From positions 580,368 through 644,367 of the forward strand of contig NZ_KZ293963.1 of NCBI RefSeq assembly GCF_002352765.1: DNA of 64,000 nucleotides. Reading direction: 5' to 3'. The DNA is from Alteribacter populi. Its GTDB lineage: Bacteria > Bacillota > Bacilli > Bacillales > Salisediminibacteriaceae. A model generated the notes under the pieces. It was not told where the DNA came from and made no database searches. It worked only from the letters and a program-made list of their open reading frames with translations. Below are positions 18,400 through 26,534 of this stretch, piece after piece (position 1 is the first letter of the stretch; the number at the start of each line of letters is the position of its first letter). A program made the position numbers and the translations under genes.

Positions 18400-19329
18400 A
18401 TGAATAAAAAGCTTATTTTTGTATGTATTTTTAGCATTGTTACAATGATTTTCAGTGCTTGTAATGGAGGGGAGATGGACGGTGCAAGCCCGAATCGAGA
18501 TGAGGGTATGAGGGGGCAGCAGCAACGCCACCAAGAATCTCAGCCATTTAACCCTTACGATGAGTTTGAGATTTCAAGTGACAGCACAGATATTTCAAGT
18601 GATGAGTTTCCTCACACGAAAGCAGTTCGAATCCAAGATGCGAAATTCGATTTTGATGTTGATCCAAATCAAATTCATCCTGAAGAAATGTATGATCAAA
18701 TCAGAGATAGAGTAGACATGGATCTGCCTGATTTCGACCAATTGGTACCGCGCCAGCCTGAACAGGAGGGGCCACAACAACCAGAGCAGCCTCCAGAGCC
18801 CGAACAGGAGCAGCCTCAGCCTGAACAACCTGAACCGGAACAGCAACCTGAACCGGAACAGCCGCAAGAGCAACCTGATCAAGGACAACCTGCACCAGAG
18901 GAGCCTCAACAAGAAGAGGAGCCTCAACAGGAGACAGTGCAGCAGGAGGAATTAAAAGAGTTTGAGCGGCAAGTGATTGAGTTAACGAATGCGGAAAGAA
19001 GCAACAATGGTTTAGGTGATTTAGAAACCAACATTCCTTTATGTAATGTGGCACGCGAAAAGTCTACTGACATGCAGGAAAACAATTATTTCTCACATAC
19101 AAGTCCAACATACGGTTCTCCGTTCGATATGATGCGCGACTTTGGTATTTCTTATAATTCAGCGGGAGAAAATATTGCGCAAGGGCAACAAACTCCTGAA
19201 CAAGTGGTGCAAGCTTGGATGGACAGCCCAGGTCACCGTGAGAATATTTTAAACGGTACCTATACTGAAATTGGTGTAGGATATGATCAAAATGGTCATC
19301 ATTGGACACAAATGTTTATCAGTCAATAA
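18400..19329 (+). CDS. CAP (SCP/YkwD) domain lipoprotein with Pro-Glu-Gln spacer
   Basis: A 309-residue lipoprotein: hydrophobic signal with lipobox FSAC (Cys21), so anchored to the outer face of the membrane. A low-complexity spacer of about 70 residues made of repeated P-E-Q units (residues ~122-185) would span the wall. The last ~125 residues are a CAP domain with NAERSNNGL, HTSPTYGSPFDMM, AGENIA, AWMDSPGHRENIL and GVGYDQNGHHWTQMF. CAP proteins of this YkwD type are widespread in spore-formers, often of unknown activity. The ATG follows AAGGAGGAAA. Confidence 0.9.
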   Translation: MNKKLIFVCIFSIVTMIFSACNGGEMDGASPNRDEGMRGQQQRHQESQPFNPYDEFEISSDSTDISSDEFPHTKAVRIQDAKFDFDVDPNQIHPEEMYDQIRDRVDMDLPDFDQLVPRQPEQEGPQQPEQPPEPEQEQPQPEQPEPEQQPEPEQPQEQPDQGQPAPEEPQQEEEPQQETVQQEELKEFERQVIELTNAERSNNGLGDLETNIPLCNVAREKSTDMQENNYFSHTSPTYGSPFDMMRDFGISYNSAGENIAQGQQTPEQVVQAWMDSPGHRENILNGTYTEIGVGYDQNGHHWTQMFISQ

Positions 19330-19365
19330 AGAAGCATCGAAAAAAAAGAAAGTTTTGAACATAAG

Positions 19366-19395
19366 CATGTGCAATCACAAATGCACATGTTTTTG
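19366..19395 (+). terminator. Rho-independent terminator
   Basis: CATGTGCA and TGCACATG form a perfect stem followed by TTTTTG, just after the CAP lipoprotein gene. Confidence 0.85.
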
Positions 19396-19531
19396 TTATA
19401 ATAACACTCCAGACACCACAGAATGAAAAATTTCATCAACTTTGATTCTTATTAAAAATGTGGGTAACTTAGAATGCGTTTTGGGTATGGTATCTTAAGA
19501 AGATCTTTATTCCGTGTAAGGAGGTTTAATT

Positions 19532-19732
19532 GTGGCAGAACAAGAAAAGAATGAAAGTCCGATTACTGTAAAAGTAGATGATGACGTAAAAGTCGTAAAG
19601 GGTGAATTCAAAGGTCTAGATGCAAAAGTGATAGCAGTTTACACAAACTCAATTGCTGTTGAATTGAATAAAAAGCTAGAAGATGGCAGTTACGCTAGAA
19701 CGGTTTTACATCATTCAGAGTATACAGAATAA
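19532..19732 (+). CDS. DUF2187 (YkvS-like) KOW-type small protein
   Basis: A 66-residue protein starting at GTG, eight bases after TAAGGAGG. It contains a KOW-like loop (DDDVKVVKGEFKGLDAKVIAVYTNSIAVEL), the pattern of the DUF2187/YkvS family found in Bacillus; its function is unknown, possibly nucleic-acid binding. Followed by the dispersed repeat and a terminator. Confidence 0.75.
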   Translation: MAEQEKNESPITVKVDDDVKVVKGEFKGLDAKVIAVYTNSIAVELNKKLEDGSYARTVLHHSEYTE

Positions 19733-19763
19733 AGTTGCAAACTTATGCAGAGAAAATTAAGAA

Positions 19764-19817
19764 AAACAGCGTTAGCTTCCGCCGCATGTCCAAGGATGCT
19801 TTTCCCTTGAGACGAGC
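19764..19817. repeat. Dispersed hairpin repeat, copy 1 (right arm degraded)
   Basis: AAACAGCGTTAGCTTCCGCC and CAAGGATGCTTTTCCCTT recur almost exactly at 25,158-25,240. This copy has lost most of the right arm that closes the hairpin in copy 2. Both copies sit just upstream of an intrinsic terminator. Confidence 0.75.
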
Positions 19818-19832
19818 TGAAGGAATCTTTCA

Positions 19833-19875
19833 AAAAAGCCCGGGAATATCAAATATGATATCACCCGGGCTTTTC
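19833..19875. terminator. Bidirectional rho-independent terminator
   Basis: AAAAGCCCGGG pairs with CCCGGGCTTTT; inside it ATATCA pairs with TGATAT. T runs flank on both strands. Confidence 0.88.
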
Positions 19876-20013
19876 TATTCTTAAGGAGGTGGTATAAATT
19901 CGTTAAGGTTTGTCATGAAAATTCAGAAAAGTATTGGTTTTTTTAGCGGGTTCTTGTAAAATAACGATTAAAATCGTTTGGTGAATGAAACAACATTTTG
20001 AGGAGATGACCCG

Positions 20014-20793
20014 ATGAGCTATTTAGACAAGATTCCTGAGCAATTATTTCACGCTGAAGAAACGAGACAACCGATGAATTTTATTAGCCATGTCCAAACA
20101 TTTGATGAAAGTACAGCATATCATCTCCAAAACAAGTTTATTGACAAGAAATCAAAGGCAAAATCTGAACAGGTGAAGGGGTACAAAATCAGCATGACCA
20201 GTCCTGAAACCCAAGCTTTAGCTAATACTCATGAACCAGCATATGGAACCCTTTTAACTTCGAATGTATTAGAAGAACCGGTCTCACTTTCCCTAAATGA
20301 GTTGTTCGAACCGTTACTTGAACCTGAGGTGATATTCACATTGAAAGATGACCTGCCACCTCATGCGTCTTTAGATGAAATCCGTGAAAAAAGTGAGGTG
20401 AAAGCAGGGTTAGAGGTGCCAGACTCCCGATTTCATAACTGGTTTCCTAACTTTGGACTTATCGACCTCATTAGTGATAATGCATTCACTGGAAAAGTAA
20501 TTACTTCTAAAGAAAAACAAGATGCAACGAGTATTTCGCAGCTTGAACAAATTCGAATGGACCTTTTTTATAATGACCGAAAGATTGCGGTAGGGCATTC
20601 ATCCCAAGTGATGGGTAACCCTCTTGTATCTGTTCAATGGTTGGTTAAAAAACTGGCGATACAAGGAAAAACATTAAAAAAAGGAATGATCATTTCTTCT
20701 GGGACATTTATTTCGCCAATCCCTCTAGAGAAAGGAAATTATACGGTGTCATTTAGCGGCATTGGTTCCCTCTCTGTTACAATCACAGAGTAA
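20014..20793 (+). CDS. 2-keto-4-pentenoate hydratase family enzyme (MhpD-like)
   Basis: A 259-residue cytosolic enzyme of the fumarylacetoacetate-hydrolase/hydratase fold. The metal ligands appear as LEPEVIF (Glu103, Glu105) and GLEVPDSRF, with K(58)ISMTSP before them and the C-terminal GTFISP loop. Such enzymes hydrate 2-hydroxypenta-2,4-dienoate or decarboxylate related intermediates in aromatic breakdown. No other meta-cleavage genes adjoin, so the natural substrate cannot be named. ATG follows GAGGAGATGACCCG. Confidence 0.85.
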   Translation: MSYLDKIPEQLFHAEETRQPMNFISHVQTFDESTAYHLQNKFIDKKSKAKSEQVKGYKISMTSPETQALANTHEPAYGTLLTSNVLEEPVSLSLNELFEPLLEPEVIFTLKDDLPPHASLDEIREKSEVKAGLEVPDSRFHNWFPNFGLIDLISDNAFTGKVITSKEKQDATSISQLEQIRMDLFYNDRKIAVGHSSQVMGNPLVSVQWLVKKLAIQGKTLKKGMIISSGTFISPIPLEKGNYTVSFSGIGSLSVTITE

Positions 20794-20978
20794 ATCAAGG
20801 TATGATTCCGTTTTGCGGAACGAAAGCTTAAATTCCTTGCTTTGCAAATGACATAAATGTTTGCCTCAAATCCATAATGTAGAATATTCGAGCTGTTATT
20901 TTCCCAAACTTTTTTAACATCCTCCTATCGAACATGCAGGAAGGTCACGGGTAAGCAAATGGAGAGGGGGAGTTTACT

Positions 20979-21131
20979 TTGCCGGGTATTCTCATAACAA
21001 TCGCCTGGGTGATTGTAGGGATCCGCAGTACGATCCGCTTTGTAAAGCTAATTAATACCGGAATGAAAGATTGGCTTGAAGTACTGTTCCATTTGTCCAT
21101 CATCCTTATTGCGCTCTCGTTTATATTGTAG
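20979..21131 (+). CDS. Small membrane protein, 50 aa
   Basis: TTG start eight bases after GGAGAGGGGG. The peptide has hydrophobic ends (residues 3-14 and 34-50) around a basic central part (RSTIRFVKLINTGMK). A terminator follows at once. I do not recognise the family. Confidence 0.6.
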   Translation: MPGILITIAWVIVGIRSTIRFVKLINTGMKDWLEVLFHLSIILIALSFIL

Positions 21132-21138
21132 GCACCTT

Positions 21139-21176
21139 AAAAGGCCGTATCTCTAACAAGATACGACCTTTTATTT
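21139..21176. terminator. Terminator between convergent genes
   Basis: AAAAGG-CGTATCT pairs with AGATACG-CCTTTT; it can serve the small membrane gene and the cytochrome gene on the other strand. Confidence 0.88.
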
Positions 21177-21195
21177 TATCAATTTAATTAGTTAG

Positions 21196-23136
21196 CTATT
21201 CCGGTCCTAACTTTAAGTCTAACAGGTAGTCGATCAACGCTTGCTGCTCTTCCTCCGTAAAGCCCGCTTCCTCATCCACCCAATACTCATGCCCGGTTCC
21301 ATCTACATGTACATCCCTTAACCGGGGATCGGATTTATTGGTTTCGATGATTTTCTCTCTTAAGTTACGGTCAACAAGCCCCTTTAAACTATTCCCAGGA
21401 TCTGGTTTTATACCGGCATTCCACGTTCCTGGAATACCGATATCCTTTGACAGATCAGGTCCAACAGCAACTCCACCATCATGAAGGTAGGGAGGGGTCC
21501 ATTGAAGCCCAATTAACCCTTTCACTTTATAAGCTCCATCGTTTCCATCAGCTAACGTTCGTTTAATCTCTTCTTTAGATAAATGATCGGTAGGAACCTT
21601 GAGTTTCTTCGCACTAGAAGGTATTGGTACAGGCGTATCAGGTGAATACGTCCAAGATTCGGTTCTAATCTTTTGGATATCGCGAAACGCCTTTGCTCGT
21701 GATGGCTCGGTTTTAGCCTCTTCAGCAGGAATTAGCTGATGGTTTGTATAACCGGCTCCTGCATGACAACTTGCACAATTTGCTTGATTAAAAATTTGCC
21801 TTCCTTCTTCGATAGAGGAGGAGTGATCCTTGGCTTTTGTGTTAGTAGGTGGACGTAAAATGTTTTGAAAAGCTGACATCGCATTAATTTGTTCACCAAC
21901 TCTAAAACCCTCCGAGCTTACGAGTGTACCGTTAGGGGAGAAAAGAGACAATTTCGGAAAACTTGGTGGTTTGATCATTTCATTTACTCCCGGAACCTCG
22001 GGTGTATCATCTAATTTTGTGAAAAATTCAGATGGTTTCTCTCCACTCTCAGGATCGTAGCGATAGTTTTTATTTGCTGCATTTTGCAGGATCATGCCAA
22101 TATACACTTCTTTGTCAATATCAAATAATTCATTGCTTTGTTCAAATTGAGCAAGCAAATCAGAATTTTGAGCATGTACATTATTATTCAAAGAGCTTAA
22201 TCCCCGAAAAGGTCCAACCGATGCAAAGCCATTCCAACCATATGGGTGATCTGCGAGTGTAAAAGAATCAGGAATTTGTGTCGGGTTGCTTTCCAAATCC
22301 ATCGTTGAATCAAAATTTCCAGGTGGCCAATTTGCCAATGTTTCATCTACGTGCGCTTCAACTTCTGCTGGATCAGGAAGGGAATGCTCTCCACCTTTAC
22401 TTGCAGTGACTTTCCGTTTTTGATCATTAACATAAACTTCAATCCGCTCAAGGTCAGTATTGGTAAAATACGCTGTCGAGTTCGGAGCCATTGCTAACAT
22501 CATTCCCGCATTAAAGTCTGCATTCGGTGCTCCTTCAACGACTTTCCCGGTGTCCCGGTCAACTGTTGCATGACAAGAAGCACAACTTGCTCCTACACGT
22601 ACTTTACCCCGAGAGTATTCAATCGGCATGCCCATTGGAACGAATGCACCTTTAGGTACATCTAGGCCTGTTGAGATCTCTTCTCCTTTTTGATAGGTTC
22701 GGTCGCCGATTGTAATGTCTTTTGCCAGTTTAACTTTTAAATCATCCGTCCCTCTCCCCATGAGTTTTAACGTCGCTTTAGTAATACTCGGAATCGTAAT
22801 TCCACCATCTACAATCCCTAAAATATCAGTCATGTATTCTTCGTTATTAAAGGTTTCTTTGTAAAATTGATCCCTTCCAAAATCGAGAAACTCGTCATCC
22901 ACCTTAACAGCCCCATTAGAAGCAGAAAGGTCTTTTTGAGAAAATGAAGGATGACCTGCTTGTTCAAACGAAATTTGATCGCCCCATAGATCATAGCCGC
23001 GAAAATTACCATATGTATCATTTAAAATATCATTTTCATCAGGCATATAGGCATATTCGAATTCTATTGTGAATGCGAGAACAGCCCCAATCAAAATCAC
23101 AACAAGAAAAGCAATCCACCAACGCTTTCTCCTCAT
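21196..23136 (-). CDS. Membrane-anchored diheme cytochrome c
   Basis: A 646-residue exported protein. An N-terminal helix (residues ~6-24, after RRKR) anchors it. Two c-type heme sites are visible: CASCH at 185-189 and CASCH at 454-458; the second half resembles the diheme cytochrome c peroxidase/MauG group (region IEEGRQIFNQANCASCH, later LQWTPPYLHDGG). The middle stretch of ~250 residues is not familiar. The ATG stands eight bases after AAAGGAGG. It is a single gene facing the MhqR-type regulator divergently. A role in extracytoplasmic electron transfer is inferred. Confidence 0.83.
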   Translation of the reverse strand: MRRKRWWIAFLVVILIGAVLAFTIEFEYAYMPDENDILNDTYGNFRGYDLWGDQISFEQAGHPSFSQKDLSASNGAVKVDDEFLDFGRDQFYKETFNNEEYMTDILGIVDGGITIPSITKATLKLMGRGTDDLKVKLAKDITIGDRTYQKGEEISTGLDVPKGAFVPMGMPIEYSRGKVRVGASCASCHATVDRDTGKVVEGAPNADFNAGMMLAMAPNSTAYFTNTDLERIEVYVNDQKRKVTASKGGEHSLPDPAEVEAHVDETLANWPPGNFDSTMDLESNPTQIPDSFTLADHPYGWNGFASVGPFRGLSSLNNNVHAQNSDLLAQFEQSNELFDIDKEVYIGMILQNAANKNYRYDPESGEKPSEFFTKLDDTPEVPGVNEMIKPPSFPKLSLFSPNGTLVSSEGFRVGEQINAMSAFQNILRPPTNTKAKDHSSSIEEGRQIFNQANCASCHAGAGYTNHQLIPAEEAKTEPSRAKAFRDIQKIRTESWTYSPDTPVPIPSSAKKLKVPTDHLSKEEIKRTLADGNDGAYKVKGLIGLQWTPPYLHDGGVAVGPDLSKDIGIPGTWNAGIKPDPGNSLKGLVDRNLREKIIETNKSDPRLRDVHVDGTGHEYWVDEEAGFTEEEQQALIDYLLDLKLGPE

Positions 23137-23302
23137 TTTAATTTCCTCCTTTGACTTACTCTAATGTTTACTATTTGAAAAAAAAAGAATTTCATGCTTT
23201 CATAAATATGGTAATCGATTATTTTTGAATAAATAGTTGAGGGAAAAAGCAGGATAAATGCAACAAAGACTTGCTGATTATTTTTAAAAAGTATTCATGT
23301 TA

Positions 23303-23332
23303 TTGACAAATGTCATATAAACAGGGTATGAT
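23303..23332 (+). promoter_or_regulatory. Promoter of the MhqR-like regulator
   Basis: TTGACA (23,303-23,308), an 18-base spacer and TATGAT (23,327-23,332). The operator palindrome begins two bases after the -10 box. Confidence 0.75.
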
Positions 23333-23333
23333 T

Positions 23334-23349
23334 ATCTCGAATTCGAGAT
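23334..23349. promoter_or_regulatory. MhqR-type operator ATCTCGAATTCGAGAT
   Basis: A perfect 16-bp palindrome placed at the transcription start of the marR gene. It equals the core of the operator known for Bacillus subtilis MhqR, which implies autorepression. A degenerate copy (ACCTCGAATT with a distant inverted AATTCG) precedes the doxX gene at 23,845-23,870. Confidence 0.8.
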
Positions 23350-23371
23350 TTTAATAAAAGGAATGGTCGTC

Positions 23372-23827
23372 ATGAGTTCACGTGAAAAAAAGAGTTCAGA
23401 AGGAGATCTCTCGTTAAAGCTATTTATTGTTATGTCCCGTGCATTTCAATCAATTAAAAAACGTATTGAAGAAGATATTAACCGGTATGGCCTTAACCCA
23501 ACAGAGTTTGCCGTCCTTGAATTGTTATATAGTAAAGGAGATCAACCGATACAGAAAATTGGTGATAAGGTGTTGATCGCAAGCAGCAGTATCACTTATG
23601 TAGTGGATAAACTAGAAAAGAAAAGCTTATTAATAAGAAAACCTTGTCCAAAAGATCGCCGTATTACCTATGCTACAATTACGACAGAAGGAAAAGAGAA
23701 GATGGACGAAATATTTCCTCAACATAAAGAAGTGATTGAGAAAATATTTGGCGGGCTTAATTATCATGAAAAAGAAGTCATGATTAATGAGTTAAAGAAA
23801 CTAGGAATATATGCAAAAAAACAATAA
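23372..23827 (+). CDS. mhqR: MarR-family regulator, MhqR-like
   Basis: A 151-residue winged-helix protein. The DNA-binding core (NPTEFAVLELLYSKGDQPIQ, then ITYVVDKLEKKSLLIRKPCPKDRR) is typical of MhqR, the repressor of quinone and catechol stress genes. I used the second ATG, which has AAAAGGA at proper distance. The perfect operator in its promoter and the following DoxX and WrbA genes support the assignment. One Cys (in KPCPKDRR) is present; MhqR is not known to need Cys for sensing. Confidence 0.85.
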   Translation: MSSREKKSSEGDLSLKLFIVMSRAFQSIKKRIEEDINRYGLNPTEFAVLELLYSKGDQPIQKIGDKVLIASSSITYVVDKLEKKSLLIRKPCPKDRRITYATITTEGKEKMDEIFPQHKEVIEKIFGGLNYHEKEVMINELKKLGIYAKKQ

Positions 23828-23943
23828 ATTTTTTTAATTAAATACCTCGAATTAATAATATTTGAATTCGTTGTATACTGTTTGGTAATATTTAAATTAA
23901 AGTAAAAAGGTATTCACTTTTTTAAATGGAGGAGAACTAAACA

Positions 23944-24357
23944 ATGGTTAATAATGAAATAGGAGCATTTATTTTACGGCTTACTCTAGGTGCAATTTTT
24001 TTAGCTCATGGAGCTTCAAAATTTCAAGGTGGAATAGAAAATACAGCTGCTTGGTTTGACAGCATCGGCATACCAGGATTTATGGCTTACGTAGTTGCTT
24101 CAGTAGAAGTAGTAGGAGGTCTTGCCTTAATTATTGGGATCGGGACACGCATCGCTTCTATGATATTTGCAGTTTTAATGATTGGAGCAATCTTTACTGT
24201 ACAATTGCCAAATGGATTTTTAGATGGCTATGCATTTGATCTAGCTTTACTTTCAATATCTGCCTACCTCTTATTAAATGGGAGTAAATTGTATTCTGTT
24301 GGGCACCTTATTTTTAAAAGCCAAGAAAATAATAACAATTACACTAAATTAGGTTAA
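23944..24357 (+). CDS. DoxX-family membrane protein (MhqP-like)
   Basis: A 137-residue protein with four hydrophobic helices and the DoxX signature (RLTLGAIFLAHGASKF, VASVEVVGGLALIIGIGTR). In the Bacillus mhqNOP operon the DoxX protein MhqP is induced by quinones. Here it follows the MhqR-like gene and has an operator-like half-site upstream. ATG is preceded by GGAGGAGAAC. Confidence 0.85.
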   Translation: MVNNEIGAFILRLTLGAIFLAHGASKFQGGIENTAAWFDSIGIPGFMAYVVASVEVVGGLALIIGIGTRIASMIFAVLMIGAIFTVQLPNGFLDGYAFDLALLSISAYLLLNGSKLYSVGHLIFKSQENNNNYTKLG

Positions 24358-24502
24358 ATATCTCGATGCAAAGAAATATGAAATTGAAGATTATGTTATT
24401 AGGGAGGTGGTTTTACTTTAGGAATAAATAGAGCAGGTGGTGCAAGGAATGGGATTATTAAAAAATTTATTTGGAAATTCATCAAAAAAGGAGACAAAAG
24501 AA

Positions 24503-25114
24503 ATGTCAAATATTAATTTAGCAGTTATTTACTATAGTTCTACAGGAACAAACTACAGATTAGCAAAATGGGCAGAAGAAGGCGGGAAAGCAGCTGGAGC
24601 AGAAGTTAAAGTGTTAAAAGTTCCTGAGTTAGCTCCACAAGGTGCGATCGACTCAAACCCTGCTTGGAAAGCACATATTGAAGAAACAAAGGATGTACCA
24701 GAAGTTTCATTAGATGATCTTGAGTGGGCAGATGCCATTATCTTTAGTGTTCCAACACGTTTTGGGAATGTACCTGCACAAATGAAGCAATTCCTCGACA
24801 CAACAGGTGGTCTTTGGTTTAACGGCAAGCTCGCAAATAAAGCAGTGAGCGCTATGTCATCTGCAAACAACCCGCACGGCGGACAGGAAGCAACGGTTCT
24901 CTCACTCTACACTACAATGCATCATTGGGGTGCGATTATCGCTTCACCTGGTTATACAGATCCGGTACAATTCCAATCCGGCGGTAACCCATACGGCGTA
25001 AGTGTAACCGTAGATCAAGACGGTAATATGCAAGAAAATGTAGAAGAAGCTGCAAAGTACCAAGCCAAACGCACAGTACAAGTAGCAAGCTGGATAAAAC
25101 AAGGGAATCAGTAA
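24503..25114 (+). CDS. wrbA: NAD(P)H:quinone oxidoreductase, WrbA type
   Basis: A 203-residue flavodoxin-fold enzyme reducing quinones to hydroquinones with FMN. Visible are the FMN phosphate loop YYSSTGTNY, PTRFGNVPAQMKQFLD, and SSANNPHGGQEATVLSLYTTMHHWG (kept here in parts). The ATG at 24,503 has AAAAAGGAG nine bases upstream and matches the usual family length; an in-frame ATG at 24,449 would add a basic N-terminus (MGLLKNLFGNSSKKE). It probably belongs to the MhqR regulon; an ATCTCGAT half-site lies at 24,359. Confidence 0.87.
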   Translation: MSNINLAVIYYSSTGTNYRLAKWAEEGGKAAGAEVKVLKVPELAPQGAIDSNPAWKAHIEETKDVPEVSLDDLEWADAIIFSVPTRFGNVPAQMKQFLDTTGGLWFNGKLANKAVSAMSSANNPHGGQEATVLSLYTTMHHWGAIIASPGYTDPVQFQSGGNPYGVSVTVDQDGNMQENVEEAAKYQAKRTVQVASWIKQGNQ

Positions 25115-25157
25115 TTAACGGCGATTCCTGACTCGTTACGGTAATGGGTTATATAAG

Positions 25158-25240
25158 AAACAGCGTTAGCTTCCGCCGCATGTTTTAAAGTCTCAAGGAT
25201 GCTTTTCCCTTAAGACGAGCGGCGTGAAGGTAGCGCTCTA
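25158..25240. repeat. Dispersed hairpin repeat, copy 2 (full length)
   Basis: Shares AACAGCGTTAGCTTCCGCC and CAAGGATGCTTTTCCCTT with 19,764-19,817. The left arm AGCGTTAGCTTCC-GCCGC pairs with the right arm GCGGCGTGAAGGTAGCGCT, and GTCTCAAGG pairs with CCTTAAGAC inside, so the RNA would form a long two-step hairpin. Confidence 0.75.
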
Positions 25241-25251
25241 TCCTTTCTTCC

Positions 25252-25283
25252 AAAAAAAGAGCTAATCTGATTAGCTCTTTTTT
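25252..25283 (+). terminator. Rho-independent terminator of the wrbA unit
   Basis: AAAAAAGAGCTAATC pairs perfectly with GATTAGCTCTTTTTT. Confidence 0.9.
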
Positions 25284-25348
25284 GTGGTGCAAGACCACGG
25301 CCGCGATGATGTGGTACTATAGTGAATTTTGACTATATTTTCAGTGGC

Positions 25349-25378
25349 TTGAAGTAGATTCTGATTTTGCGTTATACT
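25349..25378 (+). promoter_or_regulatory. Candidate promoter of the UPF0158 gene
   Basis: TTGAAG (25,349-25,354), 18 bases, TATACT (25,373-25,378), 24 bases before the start codon. Confidence 0.5.
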
Positions 25379-25401
25379 TTTCAGCAAGAGGTGTCTTAAT
25401 T

Positions 25402-25881
25402 ATGAAATCAATACACTTAAATGAAATCATTGATGAATTAGAAATGCTCATGGAAGAATATAAAACATATTTTAACAAGAAAACGTATAAAATAACGTCT
25501 ATTTCTACTACGCATTTAAGAAAAGCTGAAGATGTTGAAGAAGGAGAGCTTGATACTTTCCCTGATTGGATTAAACATGAATTGGTCGAGGCAATAGCTA
25601 TCCTTGAAGATGAAGAAGATGGGCAGTACGTGGAACTGCCATCAAAATTTCAAGTAAATGAATATGAAATCATGAAAGAATTTAGTTTTTCACAAGACGC
25701 CCCTATTCAATCTCATTTATTGAGGACCATCGATGGGAGAGGGGCATTTAGGAGATTCAAAGATGAAATCATCAGTCTTAATATAGAACAAGAATGGTAT
25801 TCCTATCGTAGACAACAATTAAGAAAAATCGCGGTAAATTGGTGTGAAAGAAATAGCATAAAGTACATGGACGATAAATAG
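25402..25881 (+). CDS. UPF0158 family protein
   Basis: A 159-residue soluble protein, acidic in its first half. The pattern DTFPDWIKHELVEA, ...YVELPSKFQVNEYEIMKEF..., GRGAFRRFKD and WYSYRRQQLRKIAVNWCE is that of the UPF0158 family, of unknown function. The following gene begins 19 bases downstream, so the two probably form a unit. Confidence 0.8.
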   Translation: MKSIHLNEIIDELEMLMEEYKTYFNKKTYKITSISTTHLRKAEDVEEGELDTFPDWIKHELVEAIAILEDEEDGQYVELPSKFQVNEYEIMKEFSFSQDAPIQSHLLRTIDGRGAFRRFKDEIISLNIEQEWYSYRRQQLRKIAVNWCERNSIKYMDDK

Positions 25882-25899
25882 ATTTAGGAATGATAATAA

Positions 25900-26349
25900 A
25901 TGAACCGACAACAGCTATCGAAAAAAGTCAAAAATGCAATCCATTATTATTGTCATAAGCAAGGATTCGTAAGTCCCATTAATGTTTTTACATATTTAGA
26001 TAAGTTAACGAAAAAAGATTATGAGAATTGGCGGTTTAAGAAGGTTCGTTATTTGGAAAGAGTGATAAGTGGGAATTTAAATCAATTCAGCTTCATTATG
26101 AAAGAGTTTCGTTCATACTGTATAAAGCTTGAATTAAATCCTTCAATAACAATGTATAATTCCTGGGGAAAAGGAAAGAAACAACGACTTCAATTTAGTA
26201 AATCCGGTAACTCAAATGTCGAGAAACATTATGCGATACAATACATCGTTAAGAAAAATAAAAAGGAAGGATTAAACGATAATCCTCCAGTTTTCAGAGG
26301 GGGCCCCAAAAGGTTGGTTTTTGACCTTTTGGGGGCAACTACGAAGTAA
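25900..26349 (+). CDS. Hypothetical basic protein, 149 aa
   Basis: A strongly basic protein with YNSWGKGKKQRLQFSKSGN followed by EKHYAIQYI, a motif pair I have seen in small uncharacterised Bacillus proteins but cannot name. The last ~17 codons (GGPKRLVFDLLGATTK) are read from a terminator-like hairpin, so this C-terminus may be a recent extension after loss of the original stop. Basic charge could suggest nucleic-acid contact; no function is assigned. Confidence 0.55.
   Translation: MNRQQLSKKVKNAIHYYCHKQGFVSPINVFTYLDKLTKKDYENWRFKKVRYLERVISGNLNQFSFIMKEFRSYCIKLELNPSITMYNSWGKGKKQRLQFSKSGNSNVEKHYAIQYIVKKNKKEGLNDNPPVFRGGPKRLVFDLLGATTK
26304..26334 (+). terminator. Terminator-like hairpin inside the 3' end of the preceding ORF
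   Basis: CCCCAAAAGGT pairs with ACCTTTTGGGG. The loop carries the T run (GGTTTTTG), and no T tract follows, so efficiency is doubtful. Confidence 0.5.
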
Positions 26350-26411
26350 TGAGCGTAAATGTGTATCTTTTTAACATCTCGGTAAGCATTTATGAGTAGC
26401 GGGAGAGCAGC

Positions 26412-26522
26412 TTACGAAGCCATTACTAATTTAGTGAAAGCCATGGTCGTTGTTTGATACAGTATGAGGTCCTCGGTACGATCATGAATAAGTAAAGGCT
26501 CACGTTTTAAGTAGTTTTCCAC
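26412..26522 (-). other. Coding-like 36-codon fragment downstream of the MBL gene
   Basis: On the minus strand, in the frame of the hydrolase and right after its stop, the DNA reads as a plausible peptide (GTG start; MENYLKREPLLIHDRTEDLI then LYQTTTMAFTKLVMAS). It has no ribosome binding site. It may be a decayed gene or chance; nothing else is visible in this 185-base gap. Confidence 0.25.
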
Positions 26523-26534
26523 TTCAAATAAAAT

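Noticed and set aside
18595..19054. Minus-strand ORFs of 110 and 117 codons within the CAP lipoprotein gene
   Set aside because: They are shadows of the Pro-Glu-Gln repeat; low complexity, no ribosome binding site, and the plus-strand gene is firm.
20014..20793. Member of a full aromatic meta-cleavage operon
   Set aside because: No extradiol dioxygenase, aldolase or dehydrogenase genes are nearby; the hydratase-like gene stands alone.
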